From contig JBAMJV010010559.1 in the NCBI GenBank assembly GCA_037951105.1, forward strand, positions 1-64,000: a DNA stretch of 64,000 nucleotides. The letters run 5' to 3'. Position numbers and translations under genes: made by a program. The notes beneath the pieces are model-generated. The model was not told the origin of the DNA. It did not search any database and saw nothing but the letters and a program-made list of their open reading frames with translations. Below are positions 33,994-59,366 of the stretch, piece by piece (within the stretch, counting starts at the first letter, position 1; each line of letters starts with the position of its first letter). This stretch comes from Echinarachnius parma. Taxonomy: Eukaryota; Echinodermata; Echinoidea; Clypeasteroida; Echinarachniidae.

Positions 33994-34340
33994 TTAAGTG
34001 ACATTGTCCAAATCCTCAAAACTTACGTGGAACTCCAGTGGCTCTCTCATACCTTGTCATATTTACAAGACAGGTTTCGGTTTTTCAAATTTTCGTTTCG
34101 GTCCAAAAATATTTACGATTGGATTGTTGCGGGGTAGTTTAAGCCGTCCACAAATAAAATGCAATAAATTAGTGAATAGGTATCACATTGCATTTTTGCT
34201 CATTTCTCGGCCAAAAAACAATCTAATTAACGTAAATGTTCACACATTACTGTGTGGACATATCAAATCACACCAATACACATTTAACTAAACACTCATC
34301 ACTTTTTGCACTTGTCAACACAGTTACTAGATCGCTTTAA
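33994..34340. mobile_element. TTAA-flanked MITE, family B (copy 5)
   Basis: Starts TTAAGTGACATTGTCCAAAT, missing the first few terminal bases, and ends GATCGCTTTAA. Its right TTAA (34337-34340) is also the left TTAA of the next element. Confidence 0.8.
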
Positions 34341-37300
34341 AGGGACAGTCCCTCTTTTACAAAACGTCTGAACAGTTTCCAGTTGACGGATAGGGATGAA
34401 TGTAACACACACAAAAAAAATCAGATCGAACAGCCCCGGAATTTGGATTCTACGAATGAAGAAACGAATGCGTCCCTCCATCAAACTATATATCGGTCAA
34501 TAATGAAGTTTAACTGATTTAGCGTAATATTACAACAATATTGCACTTATTCTTGTGAAGGTATTGTAAAGCCGACATTTGTAAAGGTATGTCACGGAAA
34601 AAGATTTTAAAAATGAAGAATATAATTTCATGTAGTCAGTTTAAAGGTTGGCTGACAAGAAAACTACCTAAACATTGTGTTTTACTGTATCTATGGTACA
34701 TTATGGAAAAGTAGTCCCATTTTCTCCCTGCACGCGCGGCCGGGATCAGGCAGCGCGCGCGCATATTACCAAAGACTGTAGAATTACAAGACAGATCACT
34801 AGCGGCCGCGCAGCGATGTCCCTTCAAACAGAATGAAGATTCAAATCGAGCTAAAGAGAAAGTTGGGTACACCCAGAGGTTTGGCTACAGTACTGAATCT
34901 TGTTCATTTAAATTAATGAAAAAACATTTAAAAATTATAGTCGATAGCTTTTTTGGAACAAATGTTCCCTTTGTTAGTATTAATTTAAACAAAAGTAAGG
35001 ATCAGAACGTACTTACTTAAACTCGGCAAATTCAGGCTAGTATGACGATTGAACATCAGCTTATCTCCAAGTTGGGTACACCTGGGGGACACATTGCTTT
35101 TCTAATTCAATATTGTCTTTGTATAGGTAAAAATATTTAAAAATTATAGTCGATAGCTTTTAGAGATTTTCACTCACATTTTTGAAATAAAGAATTGTTA
35201 AATTCACAGATCTCGAACGTGCACAATAAACGGGCAATGGCATATTTGCATATTTGCATATTATCACGCACACTGTCTGGAATATACGCACCGACAAACC
35301 AATCGACTTTGTTCTTCCCAACATGATACTGCTTTGTGAATAATTGACCAATGATAACTGCGTATGTGTGCGCATTATAAAATCGGTGCGCTTAGTCAGC
35401 TGATTTATTTCCGAAAATAGTGTTGTTGCTAGGCTAAAAATAGCCGAGTCATTCACAGCAGCAACAACAACAACTGCAACAATACATATGTGGGGAACCC
35501 CCTGTGCAATTTGCATTGTGACGTCAGGACTGTAATTGCGCGCATTAACTGAGGACATCGCGCGCTGCCCATTCACTTTGTACAAGAAAATTGTCCAGTG
35601 GTCGGTCTTTCCATTAAGCGTCTTTGATATTACACAACGTGTAAAACTGTCCTCTTCACGGGCTCCTAACACGCTAGTATGAACATAAAATACTACCAAT
35701 TCCAAACCAGAAGGAATTGAGAGCTGGGTCACTCGGCATTCGATTCTTTATATTTTTCTTTATATAATTATAACATATTACAATTTGGAAGAGAATCGAT
35801 ATTGCATCTCGTCGGACCAGCTCTTGAAATTGACTCTTGCGCTTCATTTTCTCCCGCCTTTTTGTATCAAATACACGCAAATTGTATAGTTTACGCGCGG
35901 CGAGGGTCAACTTTGAACGGTTGTAACTCGTCGGCCGAATGTTCTTACGATCTGGGTCTCTCGGTATTCGATGTTAAAAACATAAATTCATAACATATGT
36001 AAAACTCATGCTGATTGGTTACTGAGCGTCGTCGGATATAAAGATTTACTAAAGAGCCTTTTATTTTTAAACCAATCACCTCTATGGACATAGCGCCTCA
36101 TTAGCATATCGAACGATTACGTCATATGACTGCTACATTCATTGGTGGGTGAACGTACGTACAGTATTTTGTACGTACATATTTTTTAAACATATTTTTT
36201 GTGCGCTTAACATTATGGAGATCAAATATGTTTAAAATCATGTAACGTTAGTGTTTTTTATTTTATTTTAATCGAGAACAAAACTGCTGATCTAGAGCGA
36301 TTTCCGCTCGAAAGATACTGCAATCTACCTATTTCCGATAATTGACAAGTCCAAACTTTTAGACCGCGTATGCTCATGAATAATTCATGAAGCTTGAACT
36401 TGAACGCGCTGTGCGCGCGTTAGCGCAGAAAGTTGATTTAATGGGAATTTCAGTGTAAAACTTTTCCATATGATTTTCATGAAGATTACTAATAAAAACA
36501 TATTTTCCGCGTCGGAAAACCCAGTAAAATAAACAAATCAACTTTTAAATTCACTTTAGTAATCCCCGTACAAAAATTGAGTCCGGGCGAAGAAAAATTA
36601 CGTCATCTTTGTGACGTCACATGCAGGCAATCGCAGTATAGCTCGGCCATAGACGTACACGCTGAGTGCAATACTCACGTTGACAGCGAGATATTATTTC
36701 GATTTTTTTTCTTAAATATTTGCAAACATTTGTTAAAGTTTATATCATGGACGATCTACACTCAGATGTGTTGCTGCAAGCTGCTATAATTAATTTCTTA
36801 AGAATTTTACAAGCAAAAACGAGTTTGTTTTACTAGCAAGTCATAGGCTCGGCATGTAAACCATGCACGTTCCTCCGTGTTGCGGTCTTCTTGTGATGTC
36901 ATGATCCGGGTTGCACGTGCGCACATTCCCGCTCCACTGTAAATAACTTTTTTAGCAGCATGGAACACCGATGCGAAAACAAGCAAAAAAGTTGCATGAA
37001 ATTTACCTTTTTGGCCCAACTTAAGGATTTCTTTGAAAAAAAGAGTGTGGTATATCAATATAGGCACATATTTAAAGCTATAACCCTTAATCAAAGCCGG
37101 GATTTCACCATACCTTTAAGCGAGGTTTGGTTATTTTGATTAGTAATCGCTTACCCACTGTTATTCATGCGCGGGTCACGTAGCTAGCGCGGGTCACATA
37201 GGGGTCAGCATAGCGCTGTGGCGCTCCGTGGAATCCGTGAATGCACGTTTCATGCACAATTAACCGTTGGACGATGATTTAATAGATTTAGGTCTATAAC

Positions 37301-37427
37301 TCCACGAAGAAGAGATTTCAAGCCCTGATGTTGTCAGGCATGCTATTAAATGACATTTTCTTTCATAAAAAACAATAACCTCGCAACTTTTGAAATTTAG
37401 CTTGCAAAAGAGGGACTGTCCCTTTAA
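34337..37427. mobile_element. 3.1-kb TTAA-flanked element, family C ends
   Basis: The left end TTAAAGGGACAGTCCCTCTT and the right end GAGGGACTGTCCCTTTAA are inverted and bounded by TTAA. The interior contains the repeat shared with 7.2-8.25 kb (inverted) and several GCGC-rich and TGACGT-containing blocks. A 190-codon minus-strand frame at 35160-35732 lies within repeated sequence and shows no domain. A second, partly similar end (CAACTTCTGAATGTTGTATT...GGTGGACAGT) follows at 37440-37495. It may be one long element or two separate ends. Confidence 0.6.
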
Positions 37428-37499
37428 TGTTTTTGCACTAAAAACAATTATAATATCGCAACTTCTGAATGTTGTATTGCAAAAGGTGGACAGTATACT

Positions 37500-38270
37500 G
37501 TATTCAATACTTTGTTTTATTCATAATACATAGTATTGACAAATCTGTACACCCACGCGTTATATGTATGTGCTGTGTTGAAGTGATGCTTATAAATGGT
37601 TAAATTTTATTTAAAGCCGAAACAAAGCATTATGATTATCATAAACAAAATTTTTGTTTATCATTTTTGTGGAGGTACATGTACATCATTCTCATCATCA
37701 AACAAACTATTAGCTTAATCAACCAAATCAAACAAAGAAACAAAACACGCAAACAAACAAACACTAACAAAATAATACAAAATACCACACAAACAAACAA
37801 GCTGCAGCTGCAGCTGCTCCAAAAAAGTGTGCTACATGCTATAATGAATCAAACAGAGAGGGCCCTCCCAGGGCGATCTTCATAAAACAAATATTTCAGA
37901 CTGACCAAAGTCCAAGCACCGAACAGAACGGACTGACTCAATCTATCACAGACTAGAAATCCTACTTCAAATAAGAAATATGGATCAAGGATTGTCGAAA
38001 AAAGACTCTGTCAATCTAACAAGGTAACGTATATGCATGTACATGTTTTATGAATGTATAATTATCGTGTATGTTCCATAAATGTACCTTTTATTGTTAA
38101 ACAACACATGACATAACACGTTATTGAATATGTGGGACCTGTGTATAACCACACATAGTACGATAGCGTTGTGCGGAAATGGTTGTGCGGAGATAAACTT
38201 CTCCCGCTTGCTGCAGCACTATCCAACAGACACAAACATATTTTTGCCGGCCTATACCTCCCTTTATCGT
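37500..38270. other. Intergenic, simple-sequence rich
   Basis: A/T-rich with CAAACAAACA-type runs near 37700-37800 and GCAGCTGCAGCTGC at 37802. No gene was recognised. Confidence 0.4.
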
Positions 38271-39583
38271 TTTTGTGATCCACATTTCATATAATTTGAT
38301 AACAATTACCAACTCTGTTGTTTTGAAGATCGCAAAATGTAGAAAATTTGTTTTAATTTCCAGTCTGTTTTCCGTTGTGAGGCCGAGCTGAGCCTGAGGG
38401 CCGAGGGCATACCTGTACTGTCATGTGTAAAATACTTTGTATGTTACACATGACCCCACACACTTCGTGGTGCCTTTGTTCTATACCGCTAGCGTCCGGT
38501 CGTAACCATTAACAAATCATTGTCAACTGGGTCAAAGTGAGTTCGCTCACACCCCTCGAACAATCAATTGCCCCGCCGAGCGAAAAAATAACGCACTACG
38601 TCAATGTGATTCTGTATGCTAAGCACAAACGGTATAAGTGGTGGTGCTGGTGGCCGAGGGCGAGGCTTCCTAAAATATTCACGGCGTTCAATAGATCGAC
38701 AAATCTAGTGCTTTCATGGCCTCATTGACATTATTACTGAAATATTTTACTGTCGGCATTCTAGCGCTAGATGCTATGAGTATGATTTGCCGCCCGCTGT
38801 GCGGGCCAAGAACACCGCAACTAACTGGTACGCGTAAGTTACAATTATGAAGGATTATCAATCAAGTAGTCTAAGACGAGATGCATGTATATTACGAATA
38901 AAGGAGAGGATAAAAACATGGAGAAGGTTCCGTGCATGGCAGGGAACAGTCAGAGGGGGAAGAAGCATGACAGAAGCAGCAAAGGTAGCTGGGGCGGCTA
39001 AGTCAAAATTACCTAACAAATGGCTTGTGTGCGGGCTCTTCCCAATTTGAGCAAGTAGACACTGTCTTTGTGGCGCGAAGATCGGGCACACCGAGATGAG
39101 GTGAACTTCCACATCTACAAAGTAAATGGTTCACTCAGGTGAACCATTTACACGCAATATATGCAAATGCGCTGGAGATAACAATACCAGCACTACGAAC
39201 TATTCCCCATTCACCCTGTACAACGGTTGGCTGCAGCTCAGCGCGCGATCTCATTGGCTGCCTTGCTCATGACGTAGCTCCTCGGTGCACGTGCCCGAAA
39301 TCAGCTTTGCAGCTCTGTGTAGAATATCGCATGGAGGTAGTATCGATAGCACGCACGGGCGCAATTGCGGGCGGCCACGATGCCCACCCCTTCTCAAAGT
39401 ATCGTGAGCGATACTACACGCCAGCATCTGAGACGGTACAATTCCATGCATATTACAGCGACTGCTCTCATACAACCACAACACAGGTATTATACATAGA
39501 CATTATCAATCTAGAAACATCCACGAACACGATGCGACACCGACGGAAATTCGTAAGAATATCATGAAAAGTATACTACTTAC

Positions 39584-39736
39584 CGAAATCACAGTAAGAC
39601 CAAGGTATCGTATGGGCTTTCCGCTCTTGAACAGCACTTTCAAAAAATCGTGAAAAATAGAAGAAAAGTGGAAACTAGGCCGAGTTTGGTACCAGATGAA
39701 GCACAGTTGCAAGCAAAATCTTGTAGCACACCGCAC
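39584..39736 (-). CDS. Candidate first exon beside a promoter-like cluster
   Basis: On the minus strand an ATG at 39736 opens 51 codons (MRCATRFCLQLC..., ending YLGLTVIS) that stop exactly at ATTTCG|GTAAGT, a consensus 5' splice site at 39584/39583. About 20-150 bp upstream on that strand lies a cluster of NRF1-, CRE- and ETS-type sites. The peptide matches no family I recognise and the next exon was not found. It could equally be a 5' UTR exon or chance. The case rests on the splice site and the promoter next to it. Confidence 0.3.
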
Positions 39737-39756
39737 GCAGATGTAGGGGTAAGCTA

Positions 39757-39876
39757 GTGCGCATGCGCATCCATTTCATTCATAAAAATCGGCCCGATGC
39801 TGCCGTAGTAGTGACGTCACGTAATTAGATGAATCGTCGCTCGCTCGACGAAACCCGGAAGCAAACCCGGAAGCCA
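39757..39876. promoter_or_regulatory. Housekeeping-type promoter cluster
   Basis: Within 120 bp are an NRF1 palindrome TGCGCATGCGCA (39758), a CRE GTGACGTCAC (39811), and two ETS/GABP sites CCGGAAGC (39855, 39867), the second running into GCCATCC (YY1-like). This combination is typical of CpG-type housekeeping promoters. Direction is unresolved: a plus-strand 5' splice site CATCG|GTAAGG lies at about 39964 and a minus-strand one at 39583. CNOT11 begins 2.2 kb downstream on the plus strand, so this could be its promoter, but that is unproved. Confidence 0.45.
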
Positions 39877-42032
39877 TCCGTTCGTGGCAATAGTTCGTAG
39901 TGACCAGCCATTCGTACACTGTTGCCGGTTCAACAGTTGACCGGCGTGTTTTAGGACGCATCGGTAAGGAAAACGGACGGGAAATAATCATTTTATTTCT
40001 ACATTTTGCGGTCTTCAAAACAACAAAGTCGGTAAATATTATCAAAGTATATGAATTGTGGATCACATAAACGAAAGTTTTTTTGCATTTGCTGGTAAAT
40101 TGAGGGAGAAATCAGCTGACAAAAAAAATTGTTTCCGTTGGATAGTGCAGCGGGCGGAAGAGGTTGATCTCCGCACAACCCTATTGTAATGAACCTATGT
40201 GTGTGAACTTCTAGCGCTAGAATGCCGACAGTGAAAAATGCCAGTAATAATGTCAAAGAGGCCATGAAAGCGCTAGATTTGTCGATCTAGGCGTTCAACA
40301 GTTGAACGGAAATTGGATATTGCACAAACTAGTAGTACAATGTAAAAAATGGCTAGTATGCTCATCTACAGCATATTATTATTATTAACATAAATTACCA
40401 ACTCTGTTGTTTTGAAGACCGCAAAATGTAGAAAAACATTTTTATTTCCACTTTTTCCAGTCCGTTTTCCATAGCGAGGCTTCCTAAATTCACGGCGTTC
40501 AACAGTTGAACGAAAATTGTATATTGCACAAACTAGTACGTAAACATGGCCAGCATGCTCATCTACAGCATAGTATAATGCAAAGCATAATGTAAATTGC
40601 GTGTAAATCAATGGTCCAAGATGTGTGTGTGTAAACTATAAGATAAGTTCAAGGACAAGATAACGCTAGAAAGACACATATTCTTACAATTTTGGAACGT
40701 TCTCAATCTCATTAGACGTGTCATATCTAGCTATGCCTATGATAAGGTCTCAAATTGTATTAAAAATAATGCCTTTTTAGCGTTCTCTTGAACTACATTT
40801 CAACTTTCAAGCACTCTTAATCACAACATTGTTTTTTTTTTTACGTTTTTTTTGGTTTGTTTTTTACGACATGCAAGTTTGCAACCCTGTCATGCCTGTG
40901 TGTTTTCTTTGTTTCTGTCAATTCCAGTTTTCAAGGAATATTCTATTCAAATTAATTAAATGCATCTTTGTGTACAGTCTTACACTACGAGCTACAGGAA
41001 AAAATCTTGAGTGTGTGTTTTCATTGTGTTTTAGCAATCAGATTTAGTTACAGGGGGGAGGGGTCGTTTGATTAATTCGTTTTTGAAGGGGAAGGGGCAT
41101 GTGTACCCATCACCACGAGAATGCCCACTCATTACTCATTACTCATTACTTTTTAAACTATAATCTTTTAACATGTATTATGCAGTTTTGCAATTTTGTT
41201 TGCATGTATTTATTTGCAATAATTTATTTTGTATATTTTTAAATGTAACAAATGTGCAGTTCAGCCTTTGGCTGCCAACCATTTGATTAATAAACTCTTT
41301 TTGAATTGAATTGAATTGAAAAAGCAACTTCATTCAAATCATAGATGGTTCAACAACAATGGTTACAATACGTCGCCTGTCCACTCGATTGACATTGTTC
41401 AAAGCTGCTGTTCATTTCATTGTCAGTGTGGGACACACATAGGTACATTACTGCGTTGTATGGAGCAAAACCTCTCCTGCTTACCTCACTATCCAGAAAT
41501 CCTCCCTCCATTTACCAGCAAATAAAAAAACACCTTTTGTTAATGTGATCCACAATTCATATAATTTGATAATAATTACCAACTCTGTTGTTTTGAAGAC
41601 TGCAAAATGTAGAAGAAAAAAACTTCCTTAATCACAACGATCAAATGTTGAAGGGCAATTTCATTTTCATGGTTAGTCACGTTACATTTGAAGGCATCTT
41701 GTATATGATGCTACATAAAGATGTCTGCATATTTTCTTTATAATTTTGGTACATTCAATACCTCCTGACAAAACATTCTTCACACAGTAATTTATAAGCC
41801 ATTCCACACATTTCAGTGAGTGACAACACTTACAGGAACTCAAACTTTGGTTAGTCAGGTTACCAAAAAAGGACATGGACAAAAAAAACAAGTCACTTGT
41901 GAAAAATATTTCTCATAAACAGGAGTCATCTGAAATAAATTGTATTTATAACACCATTGACAGTGTCTTGACAAAGTATTGTGATGTATAGAATATTGAA
42001 ATATTGTATTTTTTCTCTCTCTCTGATTTAGC

Positions 42033-54696
<12,664 letters not shown>

Positions 54697-55520
54697 CCAC
54701 AAATGCAGGGCTACAAAAAGTAATGAACATTGATTGAGTAACCCTACAAACCGCGGTTGCTGAAGTGACTCCTATTTTGTATAAGTCTATAATGAATGTG
54801 GTGTAACGATGGTGAAGTCCCCAAAACACTGGACGAGGAACAACTGAGACAACACCAGCCACCATCAACATCACCACTTACCACGCAACCACAAATGCAG
54901 GGCCAATAAGAAGTGATGCAGAGATATAAGAAACCCTAGGTCCTGCAAACGATAGAGAGACTGCTTTTTGTGGAAATTTATGAACTAGGAATTAGAAGCA
55001 ACAACGATCAGCACTGGAGGAGAGTTGCCTCAAGGTTACAACCTTTGATAGTGAGAAACAGATACAGCGCTAGCCGCCATCAACGTCACCCCCTACAACG
55101 CAGCCACAAATGCAGGGCAACAAGAAATGATGGGCACTGATTGAGCCATGGGCGTCGATCTGTAATTGATACCCATTCATCAGGGGGGGGGGGTGATCTA
55201 TTCATTCATCCCCCCCTGATGAATAGGTATTACGTAAGTATCGACGCCCATGGATTGAGCTACCCGTCAAAATTAAGAAGTGACTGAAGTTTGTGTAAAA
55301 GTACTATCATGTATGTGCCGTAACAATAGTCGCGTCCTAAAAAACACTGGACGAGGAACGGAAGCAGCATCACTGAGCCACCATCAATGTCACCACTTAC
55401 AACGCAGCCACAAATGCAGGGCAACAACAAGTGATGGATGGTGATTAAAGAACCCTTCAACACTCAGTTGCTTTACTGACACTATTTTGTCTAAATCTGT
55501 AATGAATGTGGTGCAACCAT
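54697..55520 (+). repeat. 3' UTR of CNOT11 with degenerate copies of the exon 11 tail
   Basis: The tail/UTR module (ACACTAGAC.GCGAGCAACAG..., CACCAGCCACCATCAAC, then CACAAATGCAGGGC and AAGTAATG.) recurs at about 54829-54920, 55048-55137 and 55343-55440. The TAA-CCACAAATG junction is expanded in the copies to CACCACTTACAACGCAGCC. All are non-coding. A minus-strand open frame at 54644-54877 is a shadow of them. Confidence 0.85.
55147..55252. mobile_element. 106-bp hairpin MITE with 8-bp target duplication
   Basis: CATGGGCGTCGAT...ATCGACGCCCATG arms, with an inner inverted pair CCTATTCATCAGGGGG-like; flanked by GATTGAGC at 55139-55146 and 55253-55260. An 8-bp duplication suggests hAT. It interrupts one of the CNOT11 tail copies. 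Confidence 0.87.
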
Positions 55521-55620
55521 GGTGAATTTGCCCCCCAGAATTCTTGACAGCAAACAACACCATCAACATTACTTGCAAATGTTTGGCGCGTACGGAACCA
55601 TGAAATAATAATGGTTCCTT

Positions 55621-55800
55621 AAAGGGACAGTCCCTCTTTTACAAAACGTCTGAACAGTTTCCAGTTGACGGATGAGGATGAATGTAACACACACAAAAAA
55701 AAATCAGATCAAACAGCCCTGTAATTTGGATTCTACAAATGAAAAACGAATGCGTCCATCAAACTATATATCGGTCAATTTATAATATTGATAATAATAG
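55621..55800. mobile_element. Family C terminal fragment
   Basis: Starts CCTTAAAGGGACAGTCCCTC and is nearly identical to 34337-34510 over about 160 bp. The other end is absent. Confidence 0.78.
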
Positions 55801-55837
55801 TAATGTATAGCATAATATAGTGTGCTTTCTATCAGGG

Positions 55838-56146
55838 TGAACCGAGCATGGTGGCTTAGCCGTTAGAGTGTCCGCCTCATGCACGGGAGGTCCCGGGTTC
55901 GAACCCAGACCGGGTCATACCAAAGACTTTTAAAATGGTACCTTCTGCCCTCTCGCCAGGCGCTCAGCATTTATAGAATGGAGAAGGGAAAGTTAATCAC
56001 ACGAGTTACCAGATGACTGGCCCCTAGCATCTGTAGCTTTCACTACATTTAGTAGACGTGTGGCCTAGGGTTAATGAATCGGAGATAGGCGCCGCCTCAT
56101 GTGCCAAAATTGGCACTTTAAGGACTTTAACTTAACTATCCGGGTG
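55838..56146 (+). mobile_element. tRNA-derived SINE
   Basis: The head has an A box TGGCTTAGCCG (55852) and a B box GGTTCGAACCC (55896) about 44 bp apart, the Pol III internal promoter layout. The acceptor stem is not complementary, so it is not a tRNA gene. The body runs through CTCGCCAGGCGCTCAGCAT and ends near GGCACTTTAAGGACTTTAAC. Confidence 0.85.
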
Positions 56147-56820
56147 CACTATTAAGAGGTGTATCATTCCCATTGTTTTTAGGTACCATACAGTTCAAAC
56201 CCACACATATATATTATATTGTGCACCATCTCAACTCCCTGGGGATCAGACTAGTTCAAGTTGCTATATAGAGAGCAACATACCTGCCAACCAGTAGGAT
56301 TTTGTTCTATTTGTTCCGATTTTTTTCCCTAGAAAAGGCTGAAAAATCGGAACAGTAGGATTTTCTTTTTTCTTTACATGTGCATATAGATGCACACATA
56401 CATAGTTTATGAATGTATATGACAAAAAGCTTATTAAGCCAATATATTTATGATCTTTATCATTGAAGTATTGCTCATTCAGTGTGGTCATATGTTCAAA
56501 AGTAAGGTTAAGATAGCACAAGAGAGCATCTAGAACCCTAGAGCTGGACCACAGCCGCAAAGGACTACGCGCTTTGTGCGCGTGATGTGCGCTTTGCTAA
56601 CATGAGAGTAGGATTTTTCATTTTCAAATGTTGGCAGGTATGGAGCAACCATCGTTACATATGACCACATTATACTGAGGGTTTTGTACAATATATACAT
56701 GTTCAGAGCGTCTAGATCGTTCATTTCATTGTGGTGTGATTTTATATACACATTGAATTAAAAGTGTAAATATTATGTCTAAATGTTTGCATTGTACAGA
56801 GTAGTTTGTGTTTGTCAACC

Positions 56821-57340
56821 TTAAAGGGATAGTACAGTTATGGTCAAACTTGATTTTAGTAAAAACAATTTTTAAGTTTGCATTAAAAACTGAAAGTAAT
56901 AATTAAATTATGCTAAAATGGTAGAAAAACATATACACTGCTTAGTTACAGGGTTACTTTCATTCAGAATGCAGCCATTAACACAACACGGTGCCCTCCA
57001 TACACCTGAAAGTTTCAACAATTTTTAAAACAAAAATGTAAATGTGATTTTTGTTTAAAATAATTATTCAATAGAGAGACCATCAAAACAATTTTGAAGC
57101 CACTTTGGTATATTGTCTAAAATATGTATGATTTATTAATATTTTCTTAAAATAGTGAATAAATGTTGGGCCCCAACATTCATTCAAACTGGATATATTT
57201 ATGAATTTTTCCGCTGTTTCCGAACCGTATTTGACCAAAAGTCTTATTGTGTGGTTTTTCAAATTTTACACTTAGTTTTTCATTACCTCACAAAAAGGTA
57301 TTTAAGTGCCTTCTAAACCCAAACTGTACTATCACTTTAA
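56821..57340. mobile_element. TTAA-flanked MITE, family A (copy 4, divergent)
   Basis: TTAA at 56821-56824 and 57337-57340; ends AGGGATAGTACAGTTATGGT and its imperfect complement. It is more diverged than the other copies and so probably older. Confidence 0.82.
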
Positions 57341-58000
57341 AGAGTGTGTTTTTTGTGGCAAGAGATGATTGTGTCTGCACATGCAAATCCAGAGCCCCAT
57401 TACAGAAAGAGTTGGACTCGATTGTAAATTTGCAACTGATTGCAAGTCTGAAAATATGCACATTTGAACCAATCAGAATTGCGCATTTACTCTCTGATCT
57501 GTCTTGCAATTAATTGCAACTTCACAATCAATTGCATCTCTCTCTGCAATGGGGCTCAGGACATGTAATATTGTGTCACATGTCATAATCAATAAGTCAA
57601 GGGCGTAGCTGGGTCATTCTTCGATAAGTGTATAGTTTTGCGTCCCGCTACTTTGGTGTCGCATATAAAAAAAAAATAACTTTTTTTTGGTTACCTTTAT
57701 GTGTTGACTTACAAGTAAGTAAAAAAAAAAAATAATAATAAAAAAAGTAAAGTGATAACTCTTTTACTTTTTTTTTATAATTATTTTTTTTTTCCACCCC
57801 CCTCAAACTCGCATGTCCCGATGGCATCATGTAATAATATCATAATGTAGCATTTCAAAATGGATGCATATTTTTTGTTCTAATATACCTTAATAAATTA
57901 AATTTTATGAGTTGACTACGAATACCAAGATTAAATATGCACACATGCAACGATTACAAGAAAAAATTCAAAAAAGGAGTCTGTTTTGTGTGTTCCGGTA
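57341..58000. other. Intergenic, A/T-rich
   Basis: Poly-A and poly-T tracts at 57666-57795. An inverted TTGCAATTAATTGCAA word lies near 57507. No gene was seen. Confidence 0.5.
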
Positions 58001-58003
58001 TTT

Positions 58004-59138
58004 TGCGTCATCTCCGTCACGCATTTTGAGTCCGTCATCTACGGTACAAAAAATGCTCAATTTGAGCGATCGTGGTGGCAACATGTCGGGGTGACTAGGT
58101 AGTAGAAGAAGAGACACGTTTTTCCCGGTCTATATGTAAGTAACATTGTTTTTTTGAGATCTTTGTCAAAAACCAGGTCCGTACCTTTATTCAGTGTCAT
58201 CTCCGAACGCATGATATTAGCTAGATAAAGATATTAGATTGAATTTCTAATCATTTGTATGAATGTGCCCACGGAACAACTATACAACTGTTTTCACTAT
58301 CGCTTATTTGTATTGCATACATTGCTTTTAGCTATCGGCGCTTTAAATGTGTCTGAAAGTCATCTCCGTCACGCATCATCTCCGTCACGTTTTTTTTGTG
58401 ATGGAGATGATGATTATCATCTCCGAACGATTGATATTAGCTAGATAAGATGTTAGATTTGAATTTCTAATCATTTGTATGAATGTGCCCACGGAACAAC
58501 CATACAACACTATCGCTCATTTGTATTGAATACATTGCCATTAGATATCGGCGCTTAAATGTGTCTGATAGTCATCTCCGTCATGCGTCATCTCCGTCAC
58601 GGCTCTTTTGTGACTGAGATGATGAGTTTGAGTTGGATTGTCAACTCAGTTAATTGACACACAATGTTGTTCAAAATTGACATAAACTATGACAAAGCTT
58701 AGTTTGCATGAATTTTAGATATTATATGACATGTGATTCTAATGTATTCTTAAATACACGCTTCAGTCATCTCCGTCACGCTGAGTTCAAATGCATAAAT
58801 TTCAACAAAGATTATACTCGGGTAAAAAATATTTGTATTGGTATTTGTAGCGATCTATTTACTCGTAATCATGTACCTCAGTCTCTTCATCCTAATTTCC
58901 TGAGAAAATTTCATCACACTGATTGAAAGCAAAACTATTTGGCAAAATTCACTATTTATTCAGTTAAATGGTGGCTCTAGAGAAAAAAAATGTGATTATG
59001 GTTGACCAATGTTTTTTTCTTTTCCACAGTCACCCTTTCTTTCCAAACGAAGATTGAATATTAAAAAGAAGTGAATTATGTTCTTCAATAAAATGCGACG
59101 ATCTATTTGTGCCAAAATGTCGTGACGGAGATGACGCA
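58004..59138. mobile_element. 1.1-kb element with repeated CATCTCCGTCACG motifs
   Basis: The outermost motifs are inverted: TGCGTCATCTCCGTCACG at 58004 and CGTGACGGAGATGACGCA ending at 59138. Further copies lie at about 58362, 58377, 58571, 58587 and 58766, variants (CATCTCCGAACG) at 58199 and 58416, and degenerate inverted ones near 58400 and 58613. A 200-bp unit (TAGCTAGATAA..., GAATGTGCCCACGGAACAAC) is tandemly duplicated at 58218 and 58436. Repeated subterminal motifs suggest transposase binding sites. No transposase and no clear target duplication. Confidence 0.65.
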
Positions 59139-59334
59139 TTAACAGTGTACATGTTAATAAAAACCCAACAAATATTACATAGCCCCATTAAAGATCGCGG
59201 CAAACAATATTTCCCTAATCTACAGATGTTAACATATATTAAACACACAGAAAGAAAGTGGAGAAATAGTTTTGATTTTCACGATCTCACGATGGTCGAA
59301 AATATACACTTATTGAAGAATGACCCAGCTATGC

Positions 59335-59339
<5 letters not shown>

Positions 59340-59365
<26 letters not shown>

Positions 59366-59366
59366 G
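59340..59366. repeat. Poly-G tract
   Basis: An uninterrupted G run of about 26. Confidence 0.9.

Larger units (their letters stand above)
38270..40620. repeat. Block of related inverted and direct repeats
   Basis: TTACCAACTCTGTTGTTTTG with GCAAAATGTAGAAAA occurs at about 38308 and 40395 (direct), inverted near 40000, and again at 41577. The segment at 38690-38780 (TGTCGGCATTCTAGCGCTAG) is inverted at 40205-40300. CACGGCGTTCAA occurs near 38680 and 40490. A 26-bp hairpin, AATGGTTCAC/GTGAACCATT, is at 39124-39149. Confidence 0.65.

Noticed and set aside
35160-35732. 190-codon minus-strand frame
   Set aside because: It lies in an interspersed repeat also present, inverted, at 7.2-8.25 kb where the frame is broken; no domain.
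39139-39567. 142-codon plus-strand frame
   Set aside because: Spans a hairpin and repeat text, with no domain, no splice support and unremarkable composition.
55850-55925. tRNA gene
   Set aside because: A and B boxes are present but the acceptor stem does not pair and a SINE body follows.
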